Shown piece by piece: positions 10,750 to 19,635 of a stretch of DNA of 64,000 nt (position 1 is its first letter; each line of letters begins with the position of its first letter). The notes beneath the pieces were generated by a model. It did not search any database and was not told the origin of the DNA. It was given only the letters and a program-made list of their open reading frames with translations. The stretch is from Prorocentrum cordatum (taxonomy: Eukaryota; Sar; Dinophyceae; Prorocentrales; Prorocentraceae), in the NCBI GenBank assembly GCA_963575745.1, contig CAUYUJ010021037.1, forward strand, positions 432,001 through 496,000, given 5' to 3'. The translations under genes and the position numbers were made by a program.

Positions 10750-11399
10750 AAACCAGAACCCCACGAAGCATGTGGGGAACAAAAACATTTGATAGGCTTG
10801 AGACGGAGATTCGCAACCGCACGCACGAGTCGCAGCACCCTCGCAAGCACCGCGCGGGTGGGGGATCCCCAGACAACTGACCCCAAATCATCAGCGCACC
10901 ACCGGCCGATCCCCCGATCGCGCTGCTCGAGGTGAATTTCCAAGTCCCGCGCGGGGGGGTGGGAGCAAAGAGCGTATAAACTACCGCTGAGGGGGTCCCC
11001 CTGCATGATACCGCTCCAGACCTGATACAATGGCAGACGAGCGGCGTCGGAACTCAACATCACTGCCTGCGAATATGTACCGGCTACCGCGTCCGCTAAC
11101 CCCGCGGGGGTCTGCCACGATCCCAGAACGGCTTGAATCCACGAGCGAGCGACAGAAGGAAAAGCCTCCGCAAAATCAAACGCGAGAATCATGGGGGTCG
11201 AGCGGTCCTGGTGACAGCCCTCGGGGTCGAAAGGGTGCATGCTAGCAATGCGAGCCCATGCATCCAACTCAACTAGATTATTGACACAACTCCTTTTTCG
11301 AATGAACCCCCTCTGCGAACCCGCGACTGCGAGGGCAACGGCACGAGATAATTTGCCGTTGATGGCCGAAGAGATCGCCTTCGGGCCTGTCGACTTCAA
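10750..11399 (-). pseudogene. LINE-1 reverse transcriptase palm (motifs A-D)
   Basis: Catalyses RNA-templated DNA synthesis in target-primed reverse transcription. Motifs in order on the minus strand: SQRGFIRKRSCVNN (finger), AFDFAEAFPSV (motif A, first catalytic Asp), GIMQGDPLSGSLYAL (motif B), RWCADDLGS (motif C with the Asp pair) and LRLKPIKC (motif D). All catalytic Asp residues are present. The frame then runs into AGCATGTGGGGAACAAAAAC (plus-strand sense) and the minisatellite, so the thumb is separated by 2.2 kb. The upstream RT part is in another frame (11646-11450). Confidence 0.85.
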
Positions 11400-11646
11400 A
11401 GCCAGCGGCCGCGTGCACGCCTGAGCGCGTCAAGCCCGGGCCCGGCTGGGTGTCATCCTCAGGGTCCGTGCCCTTCGGGAGGAAGACGCTCACCGCGTGG
11501 TTGAAATTCGAGCGCATCGGGAGCCCCGATCGGAGCCACCCGCAGGCCTCGAGCAACACTTCCGGGCCGCGGCTCACAGCGCTCCACGCGCAGGCCGGGA
11601 GACCGTCTGGCCCCGGGGCCGCGGGGCGCGCCCTCTGCAGCACCAC
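11278..11646 (-). pseudogene. LINE-1 RT N-terminal (finger) segment, frame-shifted
   Basis: The first part of this frame carries ARPAAPGPDGLPACAW and VFLPKGTDPEDD, the APGPDG and LPK segments that open LINE RT domains. It is in the same frame as the linker upstream, separated from it by a TGA at 11680-11682. It loses the RT frame near 11440, where the RT continues one frame over (KSTGPKAISSAINGKL). At least one indel is needed between the two. Confidence 0.7.
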
Positions 11647-11679
11647 CTTGATGTCCGAGAGGCTCGGCGGCGGGATCTT

Positions 11680-12267
11680 TCAACAATCCACGCGTGGTGG
11701 GGCGTGCCGCCGGAGGTAGCGGTCTTGCAGAGCAGCTCGCCGCTCCTCGGCCGCCGGCGGCAGCGGCGGAGGGGAAAATACCGACCTCCAGTGCCCGGCC
11801 AGGGCGGCTCGCTGCGCCGCAGCCGACGTTGCCACGCCATTGTCGGTCACCACGGCGGCGAGGAACCTCCTCGCACCGGTCGGCGCCCAAAGCTGCGCCC
11901 GTCTCCTCAGTGCCTTGGCTTGGCGCTGCAACCGTCGTTTCCAGTGCTCCTCCAACTCGGCGTCGGCGGCCTCCCTGGCACTGCGTCTCCTGCACGCCAT
12001 GTCTCGCCGCTGGGCGCAATTGAAACGCCGCTGGAATTCAGGAGAGTCCAGGATGTCCACCCTGCCCCTCACTTCGTCCACTGCTATGAGCTCGCGTGCC
12101 CAAGCATGCCGGCGAAGAATAAGAGCGGCCAGCTTCGCGTTCTGCCGCCAGCGTGCGCGAGCCAGCTGCCGCCATATCATCGCGGCGGAGGCCTTGCATC
12201 CGCTGTTGGTCAAGAGCTGCTCCTGCTGCACCAGCAGGGCGGCCGTCTGCAGGATGCGCACGTACAT
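11680..12267 (-). pseudogene. LINE-1 linker between endonuclease and RT
   Basis: A 195-codon frame rich in Ala, Arg and Gln with helical character (EFQRRFNCAQRRD, DAELEEHWKRRLQRQAK), as expected for the EEP-RT linker. It ends at an in-frame TGA (11680-11682), after which the same frame continues into the RT finger segment. Its position between the EEP and RT domains supports the call; there is no distinct motif of its own. Confidence 0.6.
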
Positions 12268-12289
12268 GGCGTACAGGTCTGGGGCCGGG

Positions 12290-13142
12290 AGGTGGTCCAG
12301 CGACGCCTGCTCGAAGTACGCTGGTCGCTGACGTCAGCCATTGCGTGGTCGCTGACGTCAGCCAGGTGGAGCTCTCGAGGCTCGCCCCTCACGTCCGCTG
12401 ACTGCCACTGCTGGCAAAGTGCCCAGGCTGGGATGCTGACGCAAATCTTATCGATGGCCGAGCTCGTCTTCAAGCCCTCATGCCAGTGAGTGGGGCGCCC
12501 GGCGCCCAGCAGCACCGTGCCCCGGAGCGCCTGCTCCCATTGGCGCTGCTGGGGGTGACGCGCCATCTGCGCTCCATGGTCCACAATCGGGAGGAAGGTG
12601 TCCGGCTCAGACGTGTCGCCAAAGTTGAAGTCCCCTGCCATTGCTACCGCCCGAGTGGTCGGATCCTCCTTGCTCCAGCTTATGTCTTCCTGGAGGCGCC
12701 TGGCGACAAGCTGCCGTGTCCTGGCGTCCAGGTCGACGTTGTGAATGTTCCAGTGTCTCAGGCTCTTCTGGCCCGGGGCTGCACTGGTAGCCGTAATACG
12801 CAAAACTCTGCCTTTCACCAGCTTCTCAGGCGGCTCATAGTGCACGCTGCGGCCACTCGCAGTCTGCGGAAAGACAGTGGCAACCCCGGCAGCACGCACC
12901 GCACGATCCTCAGGAACCGATGCGAAGCAAACAAAATCGCGGCCGAGACGATGAAGGAGGACATCCATGCACGCTTGATCAGCATGGGTCTCCTGCAAGG
13001 CCAGCACCATCGGCCCCCGCCAGTGGTGCATCAAGTAATCAAGCTTCTTCTTGGCCGTAGGCGGATCATGATGGGCCAGCGCCCGGGCGTTCCACGTCGC
13101 GAAGAGCACCTCCCGGCCGTCCCCACCCCAGCCCCTGGCCAA
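12290..13142 (-). pseudogene. LINE-1 APE/EEP endonuclease domain
   Basis: An endonuclease-exonuclease-phosphatase fold that nicks target DNA to prime reverse transcription. Motifs on the minus strand: FATWNARAL (Asn), LALQETHAD (Glu), AMAGDFNFG (Asp and Asn), SSAIDKICVS (Asp) and VSDHAMADVSD (the SDH motif). All key residues are present, so this domain looks intact although the element is broken downstream. There is no in-frame ATG at its start (it opens with TTG). The segment around SDH contains a 24-bp tandem duplication (12322-12340 and 12346-12364), and the frame to the linker changes just after it. Confidence 0.85.
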
Positions 13143-13160
13143 TGTGCTAAAGGCTCCACT

Positions 13161-13175
13161 CTTGAGCCACGGTGG
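13161..13175 (-). other. Possible degenerate spliced-leader relict upstream of LINE-1 EEP
   Basis: On the minus strand this reads CCACCGTGGCTCAAG, which matches 12 of 15 bases of the truncated leader form CCATTTTGGCTCAAG. It is positioned just upstream of the EEP frame. The match is short and the sequence also reads as protein (STVAQEWSL then stop), so chance is possible. Confidence 0.25.
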
Positions 13176-13255
13176 AGAAGAGCGGGTCCGTGTACCTCTC
13201 CAGATCCTGCTTGTTGAAGCCGAGGGCCCGGAGGGAGGTGAGGTTCCAGCTGATG

Positions 13256-13376
13256 GAGGAGGAGGAGGAGGAGGAGGGGGAGGAGGAGGAGGAGGAGGAG
13301 GAGGAGGAGAAGGAGGAGAAGGGGGAGGAAGAGGAGGAGGAGAAGGAGGAGAAGGAGGAGGAGGAGGAGGAGGAGG
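13256..13376. repeat. GGA microsatellite at the 5' side of LINE-1
   Basis: About 40 GGA/GAA/GGG triplets. In the LINE-1 sense direction this is a TCC array directly upstream of the ORF1 remnant (SWNLTSLRALGFNKQD). Confidence 0.9.
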
Positions 13377-13377
13377 A

Positions 13378-13437
13378 CCCAGGGCACCCTGGAGGCAAGC
13401 AAAGTGCTTCTTCGCGTGGGCCTCCGCTGCATGGTTC
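13378..13437 (+). repeat. Dispersed repeat family F, partial copy
   Basis: Begins exactly at the end of the GGA array with CCCAGGGCACCCTGGAGGCA and continues with the TTCTTNGCNTGGGCCTCC block. It matches the 3' part of 6874-7052 and 18527-18693. Confidence 0.6.
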
Positions 13438-13780
13438 TTTCAATCCGGGCGTGTGCCCCGGACTCTTGGCCCGGGAGCGCCCAAGAATGGATCCAGCACG
13501 CAAGACTGCCCCCATGGGAGGGGTCGGGAGCTCTGCACGGGGCCGCGGACGGAAGAAGTCATGTCGGGGGATGTCTGGGCAGGGGAGAGAAAGGCCTGCC
13601 AGACCACCCCGACCCAAACCCGAAAACCCTAAGTTCGGGGTGGCGGGGGGTCCCATCTGTGCTCGCAGTGCTTCCCGACGCCCCCCCACGCACTGGAAAA
13701 TGAGGGAAGCGCGGGGCCTTTGGGTTGAGCCAGGGTCGTTTGGTGGCTGGTGAGGGTCGGGACTTGTGGGGACCGCGTAG
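13438..13780. other. Spacer, no gene seen
   Basis: GC-rich sequence with chance frames on both strands. Nothing recognised. Confidence 0.4.
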
Positions 13781-14009
13781 AGGCCTCCTAAATGGGGTCG
13801 GAACAGATGGGGTTGGAGAATCGCGCCGCATCGGCGATGCATCGGCGATGCATCAGGGATGCACCGGCGACGCATCGTCGACGTCGGCGATGCATCGGCG
13901 ACGTCGACGTGAAGCAAATCGGGCTAAAGGTCGAGCCTCAGCGGCGATGCATCGGCGATGCGGCGCGATCGTCCAACCCCATCTACTCCGACCCCACCTA
14001 GGAGGCCTA
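13781..14009. mobile_element. TIR element family C, copy 1
   Basis: About 229 bp. The left arm AGGCCTCCTA, then ATGGGGTCGGAACAGATGGGG and TCGCGCCGCATCGGCGATGC, is the inverted counterpart of the right arm ending GTCCAACCCCATCTACTCCG and TAGGAGGCCT. The centre is filled with GATGCATCG and CGACGTCG palindromes. It is related to 15832-16051. It is non-coding. Confidence 0.7.
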
Positions 14010-14012
14010 GAG

Positions 14013-14156
14013 CAGGGCTGGACCTAAACGATGCTGTTCGGTGTGATCTTCGTTTTGTTCATCGTGTTGCTCTACCTGTTCTCCTGTACCTCCCTGCCAA
14101 AACGAATAACAAAACACAGCCGAAGTCCAGCAAAACGACGTTCAGGTCCAGCCCTG
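14013..14156. mobile_element. hAT-like MITE with 8-bp target duplication
   Basis: A 144-bp element with terminal inverted repeats CAGGGCTGGACCTAAACG (left) and the inverted CGTTCAGGTCCAGCCCTG (right). The CAGGG start is typical of hAT termini. Flanks GCCTAGAG (14005-14012) and GCCTGGAG (14157-14164) match at 7 of 8 bases, the duplication length expected for hAT. It sits immediately beside the family-C element, so one probably inserted at the edge of the other. It has no coding capacity. Confidence 0.8.
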
Positions 14157-14164
14157 GCCTGGAG

Positions 14165-15128
14165 CATTGGCAAATCGGACCTAGTATGGGGCAGCGGCAG
14201 AGGCAACGTCGGGGGCAGCAGCAGCGGCGACAGCGGCAGGTAGCGGCAGGCAGCGGCAGGCAGCGGCAGGCAGCGGCAGGCGGCAGCTGCGTCGGCAGCG
14301 CCGCGGCCCTCACAGCAATCACCGCTCCAGGAGCCCGGGGTCAAAAAACACCCGGGACACCTGGCGCCTCGACACAATCGGGATGGCGGCTTCTCACAGC
14401 CTTCGGCCTACAGGCCTCGGGGCCGTCCACTGAACGGCTCGGGGTGAAAAACCGGCCCGAGGAAAGATGTCGAGAGGTCGGGGGCCCGTGTCTCGAAAAA
14501 GTCGAGACGCTGGGTGCCTGGGAATATGTTCTGGGTGTGGACATCTGTTCCTCCCGCCGCCTTCCGCCGACCCTCCGCCAGCAGCGGAGCCGCCCACAAG
14601 TTGCGTCCACCAGCCTCCGTGGGCCGCCGCAGACCCCCGAGGAACAGGCTCTTCTCCCCTTAGCGGTGCTCCTGAGATGAAGGAGACCAACTATCGTGTT
14701 GGGAGGAAGGGGCTGGGAGGATGAAGGAGATGAGCAACAGCATCCAGATGCAAGGAACGATGCCTTCGGCCGCCCTCGGGCACTGAGCGCCTAAATTCTC
14801 CCAACCCCATCCTCCCAGCACGACAACTGTCTCCCCCTGAGGTGGGAGACGCCCTTCCCCGCGGAACTAGATCTGCACCCCGGCTCGCTGTTTTCACGGT
14901 GAAGGTGGCCGGGCGAGGGGCCCCCGAGGCCGGAAAATCAGCCAGCAAGAGCCTGCCGCCGCTACGTTTCCACGCTGCCGACCGACCACCTAACCTGCCC
15001 AGGACTCGCGCTTGATGCCCCATAGGGCCCCGGGCCCGACGACAGGCCAGTGGCCGACATTGAGGGGAGGTCCTCGAATCGGCCAGGGGCCGACTTCAGA
15101 TATTCGTTCGCAACGAAAGCTGGTGGGG
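14165..15128. other. Non-coding spacer with a short GGCAGC tandem tract
   Basis: A 10-bp tandem tract of GGCAGGCAGC type occupies about 14225-14290. At 14405-14460 lies the dispersed block GGCCTCGGGGCCGTCCACTG, also seen near 4270 and 19310. No gene recognised. Confidence 0.45.
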
Positions 15129-15368
15129 CTGGGATGGGCGCCAGAGTGCTAAGGGGGTAGGGGGAATATAAGTGGATGCGGCCTGGCATTGCTAGTGGGT
15201 TACAAAAGCCCCATGTGGCTATGGGGGGATAGAAAACTCCGCCAAGTGGGATGAGCCCACTTAGCCCAGATCGCCACGCCATTCGGGGCAGTTCTACCCC
15301 ATTAGTAAGCTACAATAAGGTTGGCCAGATATCATTCACCCTGGCATCCTCTGATAAACCCCTACAGT
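15129..15368. mobile_element. TIR element family A, diverged copy 4
   Basis: Begins CTGGGATGGGCGCCAGAGTG and retains the ATAAGTGGATGC, AGTGGGTTACAAAAGCCCCA and inverted GCATCCTCTGATAA blocks of family A. The right terminus is lost near 15368. A further fragment of the right half lies at 15588-15660. Confidence 0.6.
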
Positions 15369-15587
15369 TGGGCATTTTTGCTTATGTAGCGTGTCGCGGC
15401 GGGGGGCCTTTCGAGCAGATAGCGGAAACGGTGTCGGTCTGCTTCGTCGGGCTGGGAAAACTCGGGACGTTGACGCTAGGAAACCAGGAAGCGGATAGCG
15501 TGTCGCTCCGGAACGTAATGGACCAGAACCGTCGGAGCGACACGCTATCCAGAAGTTCACGACCGTAAGCCACATGGAGGCTTGTGG

Positions 15588-15660
15588 CCCACTGACAAGC
15601 TGGGCTAGGCTAGGTATTACCCACCACGGCATCCAGTGATGACCCCCCATGCCCTTCCCA
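15588..15660. mobile_element. TIR element family A, right-end fragment
   Basis: CACTGACAAGCTGGGCTAGG, then TATTACCCACCACGGCATCC and a terminal CCCTTCCCAG match the right half of family A in order. Confidence 0.5.
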
Positions 15661-15785
15661 GACCCCCCCACGTCATGATTTCTCAAAACGTCGACCCTAG
15701 AGGTCTCGACCCATTCCCCAGGACTGGTGATTCATCCCGAGCCGTTTTTTGACGACCCCGAGGCACAGCAAGGGCCCAACTCCGT
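15661..15785 (+). repeat. Dispersed repeat family D
   Basis: Has the CGTCATGATTTCTCAAAACG, GAGGTCTCGACCC and TTTTTTGACGACCCCGAGG blocks in the family order (compare 2831-2965 and 63263-63440). Confidence 0.6.
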
Positions 15786-15831
15786 CCTGATTCGTTCGCG
15801 ACGCGAGAATGTGTGGGAAGATTGGGGGGTA

Positions 15832-16051
15832 GAGATCTCCCAGATGATGCCCGAGTAGATCAGATGGGGTCGGACGATCGCGCCGCATCGCCGATGCATC
15901 GACGTCGCATGCATCCGTAACGTCGGCGGTGCATCGGCGACGCTGGCGTTGAGAAAATCAAGCTCCACATCGAGCCGCATCACCTATGCATCGCCGATGC
16001 GGCGCCATCCTCCCACCCCATCTACTCGGACCCCATCTGAGAGCCCTAGAC
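15832..16051. mobile_element. TIR element family C, copy 2
   Basis: About 220 bp. The left arm CAGATGGGGTCGGACGATCG, then CGCCGCATCGCCGATGCATC, pairs with the right arm ATGCATCGCCGATGCGGCGC, then CACCCCATCTACTCGGACCC. It has the same layout as 13781-14009, but the arms have diverged. Confidence 0.65.
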
Positions 16052-16570
16052 TACAGCCCAACATATGATCAAGAAAACCTTTTATACCTTAAGGAATATG
16101 AGCCAGCTTCCTTGAAGTTCCTGCCAACAGACCTGGGCTATGTTTTGTTGTGAACGCTGTTGGGGCGAACGTGCCCAAAAAACGGGGTCAGCTTTCCCGC
16201 AAGCTGGTCAAGAAATGCTGGCCCAGCTTTTCCCGAGGAGGCGTCTTCATCAGATGCTCCTGTGTACCTTAGCAACCCTCGCGCCCGTCCTCCTCGGACC
16301 TCTCCCGGGGTGCGTGTTCTGACTCGAATTCCGAGGCGAAGCCATCGGTGGAAAGGAGACCCTCCCAAAGGCCCAAAAGGCCGAACATGGGGCAAAAGCA
16401 GCGGCATTGGTAGTTCTGTCTGGGAGGCCCAGCTCCGGCGAAATGTCCCTTTGGCGTGGCAGCCCCGGGAACAAGCCGGGACCTGCAGCGCACGCCACGG
16501 CCGCGGCGCCGCCGTCGCCGCCGGAGGGCACGGGCACGACCCCGGCAGCTCCTCGGCCCTTCCGAAAGGA
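16052..16570. other. Spacer with partial family-E repeat
   Basis: A fragment of family E lies at 16289-16360 (GGACCTCTCCCGGGGTGCGT, then CCGAGGCGAAGCCATCGGTGG). The remainder has no recognisable gene. Confidence 0.45.
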
Positions 16571-16865
16571 GCCCATCCAGCGCGCCGAATGGACTCCATC
16601 GAGCGCGCGGCGTGGGAGGTGCCAACAAACCGACCAAGAAAAAAAAATAGAGTCCATCGGGCGCCGAATGGATGTCCGAGATTAGAGCCCATCTGGCGAC
16701 AAAGGAGTCCGTCCGGCGTAAAACAGAGTCCATCCGGCGAACCGATAGAGTGCATCCGGCGGCGTTAGAGTCCATCCGGCGCCAAGTTAGAGTCCATCCA
16801 GCGGCATTAGAGCCCATCCAGCTGGCAAGATGACGATCATGGCATCCGAGTCCATTCGGCGGATA
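16571..16865. repeat. Phased array 1 of the GAG(T/C)CCATCCGGCG motif
   Basis: About ten copies of a 14-bp motif. The central ones start at 16685, 16705, 16726, 16748, 16768, 16790 and 16810, so spacings are 20-22 bp with 6-8 bp of variable sequence between. The first copies are palindromic pairs (motif followed by the inverted CGCCGAATGGACTC). A second array is at 17954-18275. The repeats are too short and the spacers far too short for CRISPR. Function unknown. Confidence 0.8.
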
Positions 16866-16883
16866 GCCCCGTTGTGCGCGCTG

Positions 16884-17135
16884 CTTGCACATCCCCTCGA
16901 CCCCTCGACCCCGCGCCCCCATGCCCCCGCGACCCCATGCCACCCACGACCTTTCACCCCGCAATCCCACGACCCTATCCCGCGACCACAAGTCCTCACG
17001 ACCCCGCGACCCCACCGCCCACCACATCACCGCCATGTCACCCCGCCGCCCCACGAACCCGCGACCTCACGCCACTGCCCCGAGACCCCGCTGCTCCGCA
17101 ACCCCGCAGCCCCACCGCCCCGCCACGCCACCGCC
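16884..17135. repeat. CGACCCC-rich degenerate repeat
   Basis: Irregular repeats of CGACCCC, CGCGACCCC and CCACCGCCC over about 250 bp. No coding signal. Confidence 0.6.
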
Positions 17136-17695
17136 TCAGCGGATCCTCAGGATCCTTTTCCCTCGGGAAATCCTTGGGATCATTGAGGATCCCTAGCGGA
17201 TCCAAGGGGGGCCCCACGGATCTTTCGGGATCCTTAGCGGAACCCTGAGGGAACCTTGGGGATCCGTGGGGATGTTTCGCTGCTCCCCAAGGAAAGCCTT
17301 AGGATCCTTTGGGATCTTTAGCGCACCTTCCAGGAACACCGTAAAGATCTAGGGGTCCTCAGCGGTCGGGAACCCTGGGGATCCTTGGGGATTCTCAGCG
17401 GATCCTTAAGGAAGCCTGGGACCCCCTTAGCGGATCCCCCCAAGGATGTTTCGGGCTTCTGAATGGCACCCCCGAGAAACCCTAAGGACCCTTGGGGATC
17501 CCTCGCGGAATCCGACAGAGAAACACTAGGAATCCTTGCGGATCCTGGGCGGATTCCTTAGGAAACCTTCGGGGTCGTTGGGGAACCTTGAAAGGACCCC
17601 CAGGGAAAGAATCCTTGGCGCGAGGGATGGGGGTTATCCCCAGGGAATCCCTGGGAATCCTTGGGAATCCTTCGCGGATCCTTAGGGAAAGTCGC
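17136..17695. repeat. GGATCC-centred degenerate repeat
   Basis: Irregular repeats of GGATCCTTNGGGATCC and GCGGATCC-type words over about 550 bp, with GGAACCTTGGGG variants. The palindrome GGATCC recurs many times. No gene recognised. Confidence 0.65.
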
Positions 17696-17953
17696 AAATT
17701 CATCCCACGTTTGTTTGGGACCCCCCACCGAGCACCCACATGACTACATTGCATACCAATGGCATGCCAAAACAACAACGAGGAAACACACGTGACAGTC
17801 CATGCGCGCTGGGAGATTCGAAGGAATGCGCGGGAACGCTAAGCGCTAGGTGCGCCCGAGAGGCGCCAGCATGAGGATGCGTTTTTTTGAGCGAGGGCAT
17901 TCCACAGATGAGAAGTGCTTTGTTTTTTTCAAAAACTCACTTCGGTTTTCAAA
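17696..17953. other. Spacer between repeat arrays, no gene seen
   Basis: Lower-GC stretch without a recognisable gene or repeat. Confidence 0.4.
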
Positions 17954-18275
17954 GAGTCCATTCGGCGAGGCCTTTTCACAGAGCCGATCCGGCGGAATTA
18001 GAGCCCATCCAGCGGGATAGAGCCCATCCGGCTGGAAGAAAGCCCATCCGGCTGACATTAGAGCCCATCCAGCGCGCCGAATGGTCTCTTTTGAAAAAAT
18101 CCATTCGGCGAGAGAACAGAGCCCATCCGGCAAAGGGAGTCCATCCGGCAAAAAGAGAGTCCATCCGGCGACGCGACCTACTATTTGCAATGCTAGCTCA
18201 CGCAAATCAGAGCCCATCAGGCGCTTGCGCGGGGATTCGTCGAATGCAATTCCAGTCGGCGCCGAACGGACTCTT
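17954..18275. repeat. Phased array 2 of the GAG(T/C)CCATCCGGCG motif
   Basis: Motif starts at 17954, 17981, 18001, 18020, 18040, 18061, 18119, 18137, 18157 and about 18208. Most spacings are 18-21 bp. A palindromic pair occurs at 18061-18089 (motif followed by CGCCGAATGGTCTC). An inverted copy, CGCCGAACGGACTC, closes the array near 18275. Same motif as 16571-16865. Confidence 0.8.
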
Positions 18276-18358
18276 TTCGCACACATGTTTTGCTCTAGGT
18301 GACAAGCATAGAAGAAGAAAACACGGCATAACACAAAAACTCTAGCCGCTCTGCGCGG

Positions 18359-18475
18359 ATTTCTTAGATCTGCGCTGGTCCCCCCTCCCGGGCGCACGGA
18401 GCGCGCCAGAGGCGGCGCCGGAAGCACCGCAAGAGGCCCCCAGCGCGGATCCAGGAAATCCGCGCGGAGCGCCAA
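18359..18475 (+). repeat. Dispersed repeat family G
   Basis: TTTCTTAGATCTGCGCTGG, then a GCGCCAGAGGCGGCGCCGGA block and GGATCCAGGAAATCCGCGCG match the reverse complement of about 55725-55840 in the same order. Confidence 0.55.
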
Positions 18476-18526
18476 AAGTTTATGTTGATTATGTTGTTTC
18501 CTCTTGGGAAGCACGGGCCGATCATA

Positions 18527-18693
18527 GTACGGGCCCGACCACAAGAAACCCAAGCCTGAGATCCCAGGACGTTCATTATTTTTTGGTGTGGGGACGTCAC
18601 GCTTTGCATCGCAAAACCATCGAACCCCCAAGAAACCCAGTGCACCCTGGAGGCAAGCAGGCTGTTTCTTGGCATGGGCCTCCACTGCATGAA
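18527..18693 (+). repeat. Dispersed repeat family F, copy 2
   Basis: Same ordered blocks as 6874-7052, including GGGCCCGACCACAAGAAACC and GCACCCTGGAGGCAAGCAGG. Here it is not next to a LINE. Confidence 0.65.
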
Positions 18694-18699
18694 ACGGCA

Positions 18700-19635
18700 G
18701 GGCGCTCCAGGCAACAAACAAAATGACACGGGTCACGGGAAGCACGGGAGGCGCGGGGCGGCGGGAGGGGCCGGAGGGGACGCTGGGAGAAAGTTATGTG
18801 GTAATTCGTGGGAGCCTCCAATGTTATGTTACCCCATCGTACTTCAGGACCACATCCCAGAAATAATTTCGAGCACCCAGAAAAGTATCGAAACAGTGTC
18901 GAACGAGTATCGCCTCCCAGGGCCCGACGCGTGAAAACCCTCCAGTGTCGGTACTTTCTTGGTGCTCAAACATCTTTCTGGTGGTCATGGCCAAAAGTAG
19001 GTTGGAACATCATAACTCCAATGCCATCTTGCTGGCTCGTGGCAATCGACGCTAATCGTTGCCAATCGACGCTAATCGACGTTCGCGGACGCGGGATCGA
19101 CGCCAATCGACGCTCATCGGCGCTTCCTCATCGACTGCCAGACGCTGGCGCACGCTAACGCATGCACGCCAAAACAGAATTGTGGGGGACATATAAAGCT
19201 TCAATGATTTGCCACCGACGGGAAGGAACCCCGAGAGTCCAACGCATTAAGAACAAAAAACGGAGCGGGCGGAGGTCATAGCGTACGCCCCTTCGGGGCC
19301 CTTCCTGGGCCTCGGGGCCGTCAGCAAGAAACTCGGGAGTAAAAGCTGGTAGGAAACTGCTCCAAAGGGCCAACTCTTTAAAGGATGGTGTGGGTGACTT
19401 AGGCCATCTCCCACCGAGGCAGGCCGCGAGCTGCTCGGGGGACGAGGGCACCGGCCACGCGGCATCTGGAGTGCTGCTGCAGAGCCCGTCGGCCAGAGCG
19501 TCAACTCATGGATTAATACCATGATGAGACCTCACTTTTTTTTCGGCCACAGCTCTCCACAACAGGCGTCAAGATGTCTGCCGCGAGGCGTGGAGGCGCC
19601 CCGTGATAGCTCAGACGGTTCTCGTGCCGCTGGCG
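18700..19635. other. Spacer with a short AATCGACGCT repeat
   Basis: Between 19040 and 19130 the word AATCGACGCTAATCG recurs in degenerate form. Near 19310 lies the GCCTCGGGGCCGTCAGC dispersed block. No gene recognised. Confidence 0.45.

Larger units (their letters stand above)
7118..13256 (-). mobile_element. LINE-1: decayed non-LTR retrotransposon (EEP-RT)
   Basis: Read on the minus strand, the order is an ORF1 remnant, EEP endonuclease (13142-12290), linker (12267-11680), RT fingers and palm (11646-10750), a minisatellite insertion (10700-8524), then RT thumb and CCHC tail (8463-7180). The order is that of APE-type LINEs. There is no RNase H domain, unlike LINE-2 and LINE-3, so it belongs to another lineage. 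Reading-frame changes near 12320 and 11440, an in-frame TGA at 11680-11682, and the inserted minisatellite make it non-autonomous. In sense orientation it has TCC arrays on both sides (13256-13376 and 7116-7150). Confidence 0.85.

Noticed and set aside
8424-10891. 489-codon plus-strand and 808-codon minus-strand ORFs
   Set aside because: Both are translations of the 90-bp minisatellite, which stays open because the unit is a multiple of three.
16571-18275. CRISPR-like array
   Set aside because: Repeats are 14 bp, spacers 6-8 bp and degenerate, the genome is eukaryotic, and no cas genes are present.
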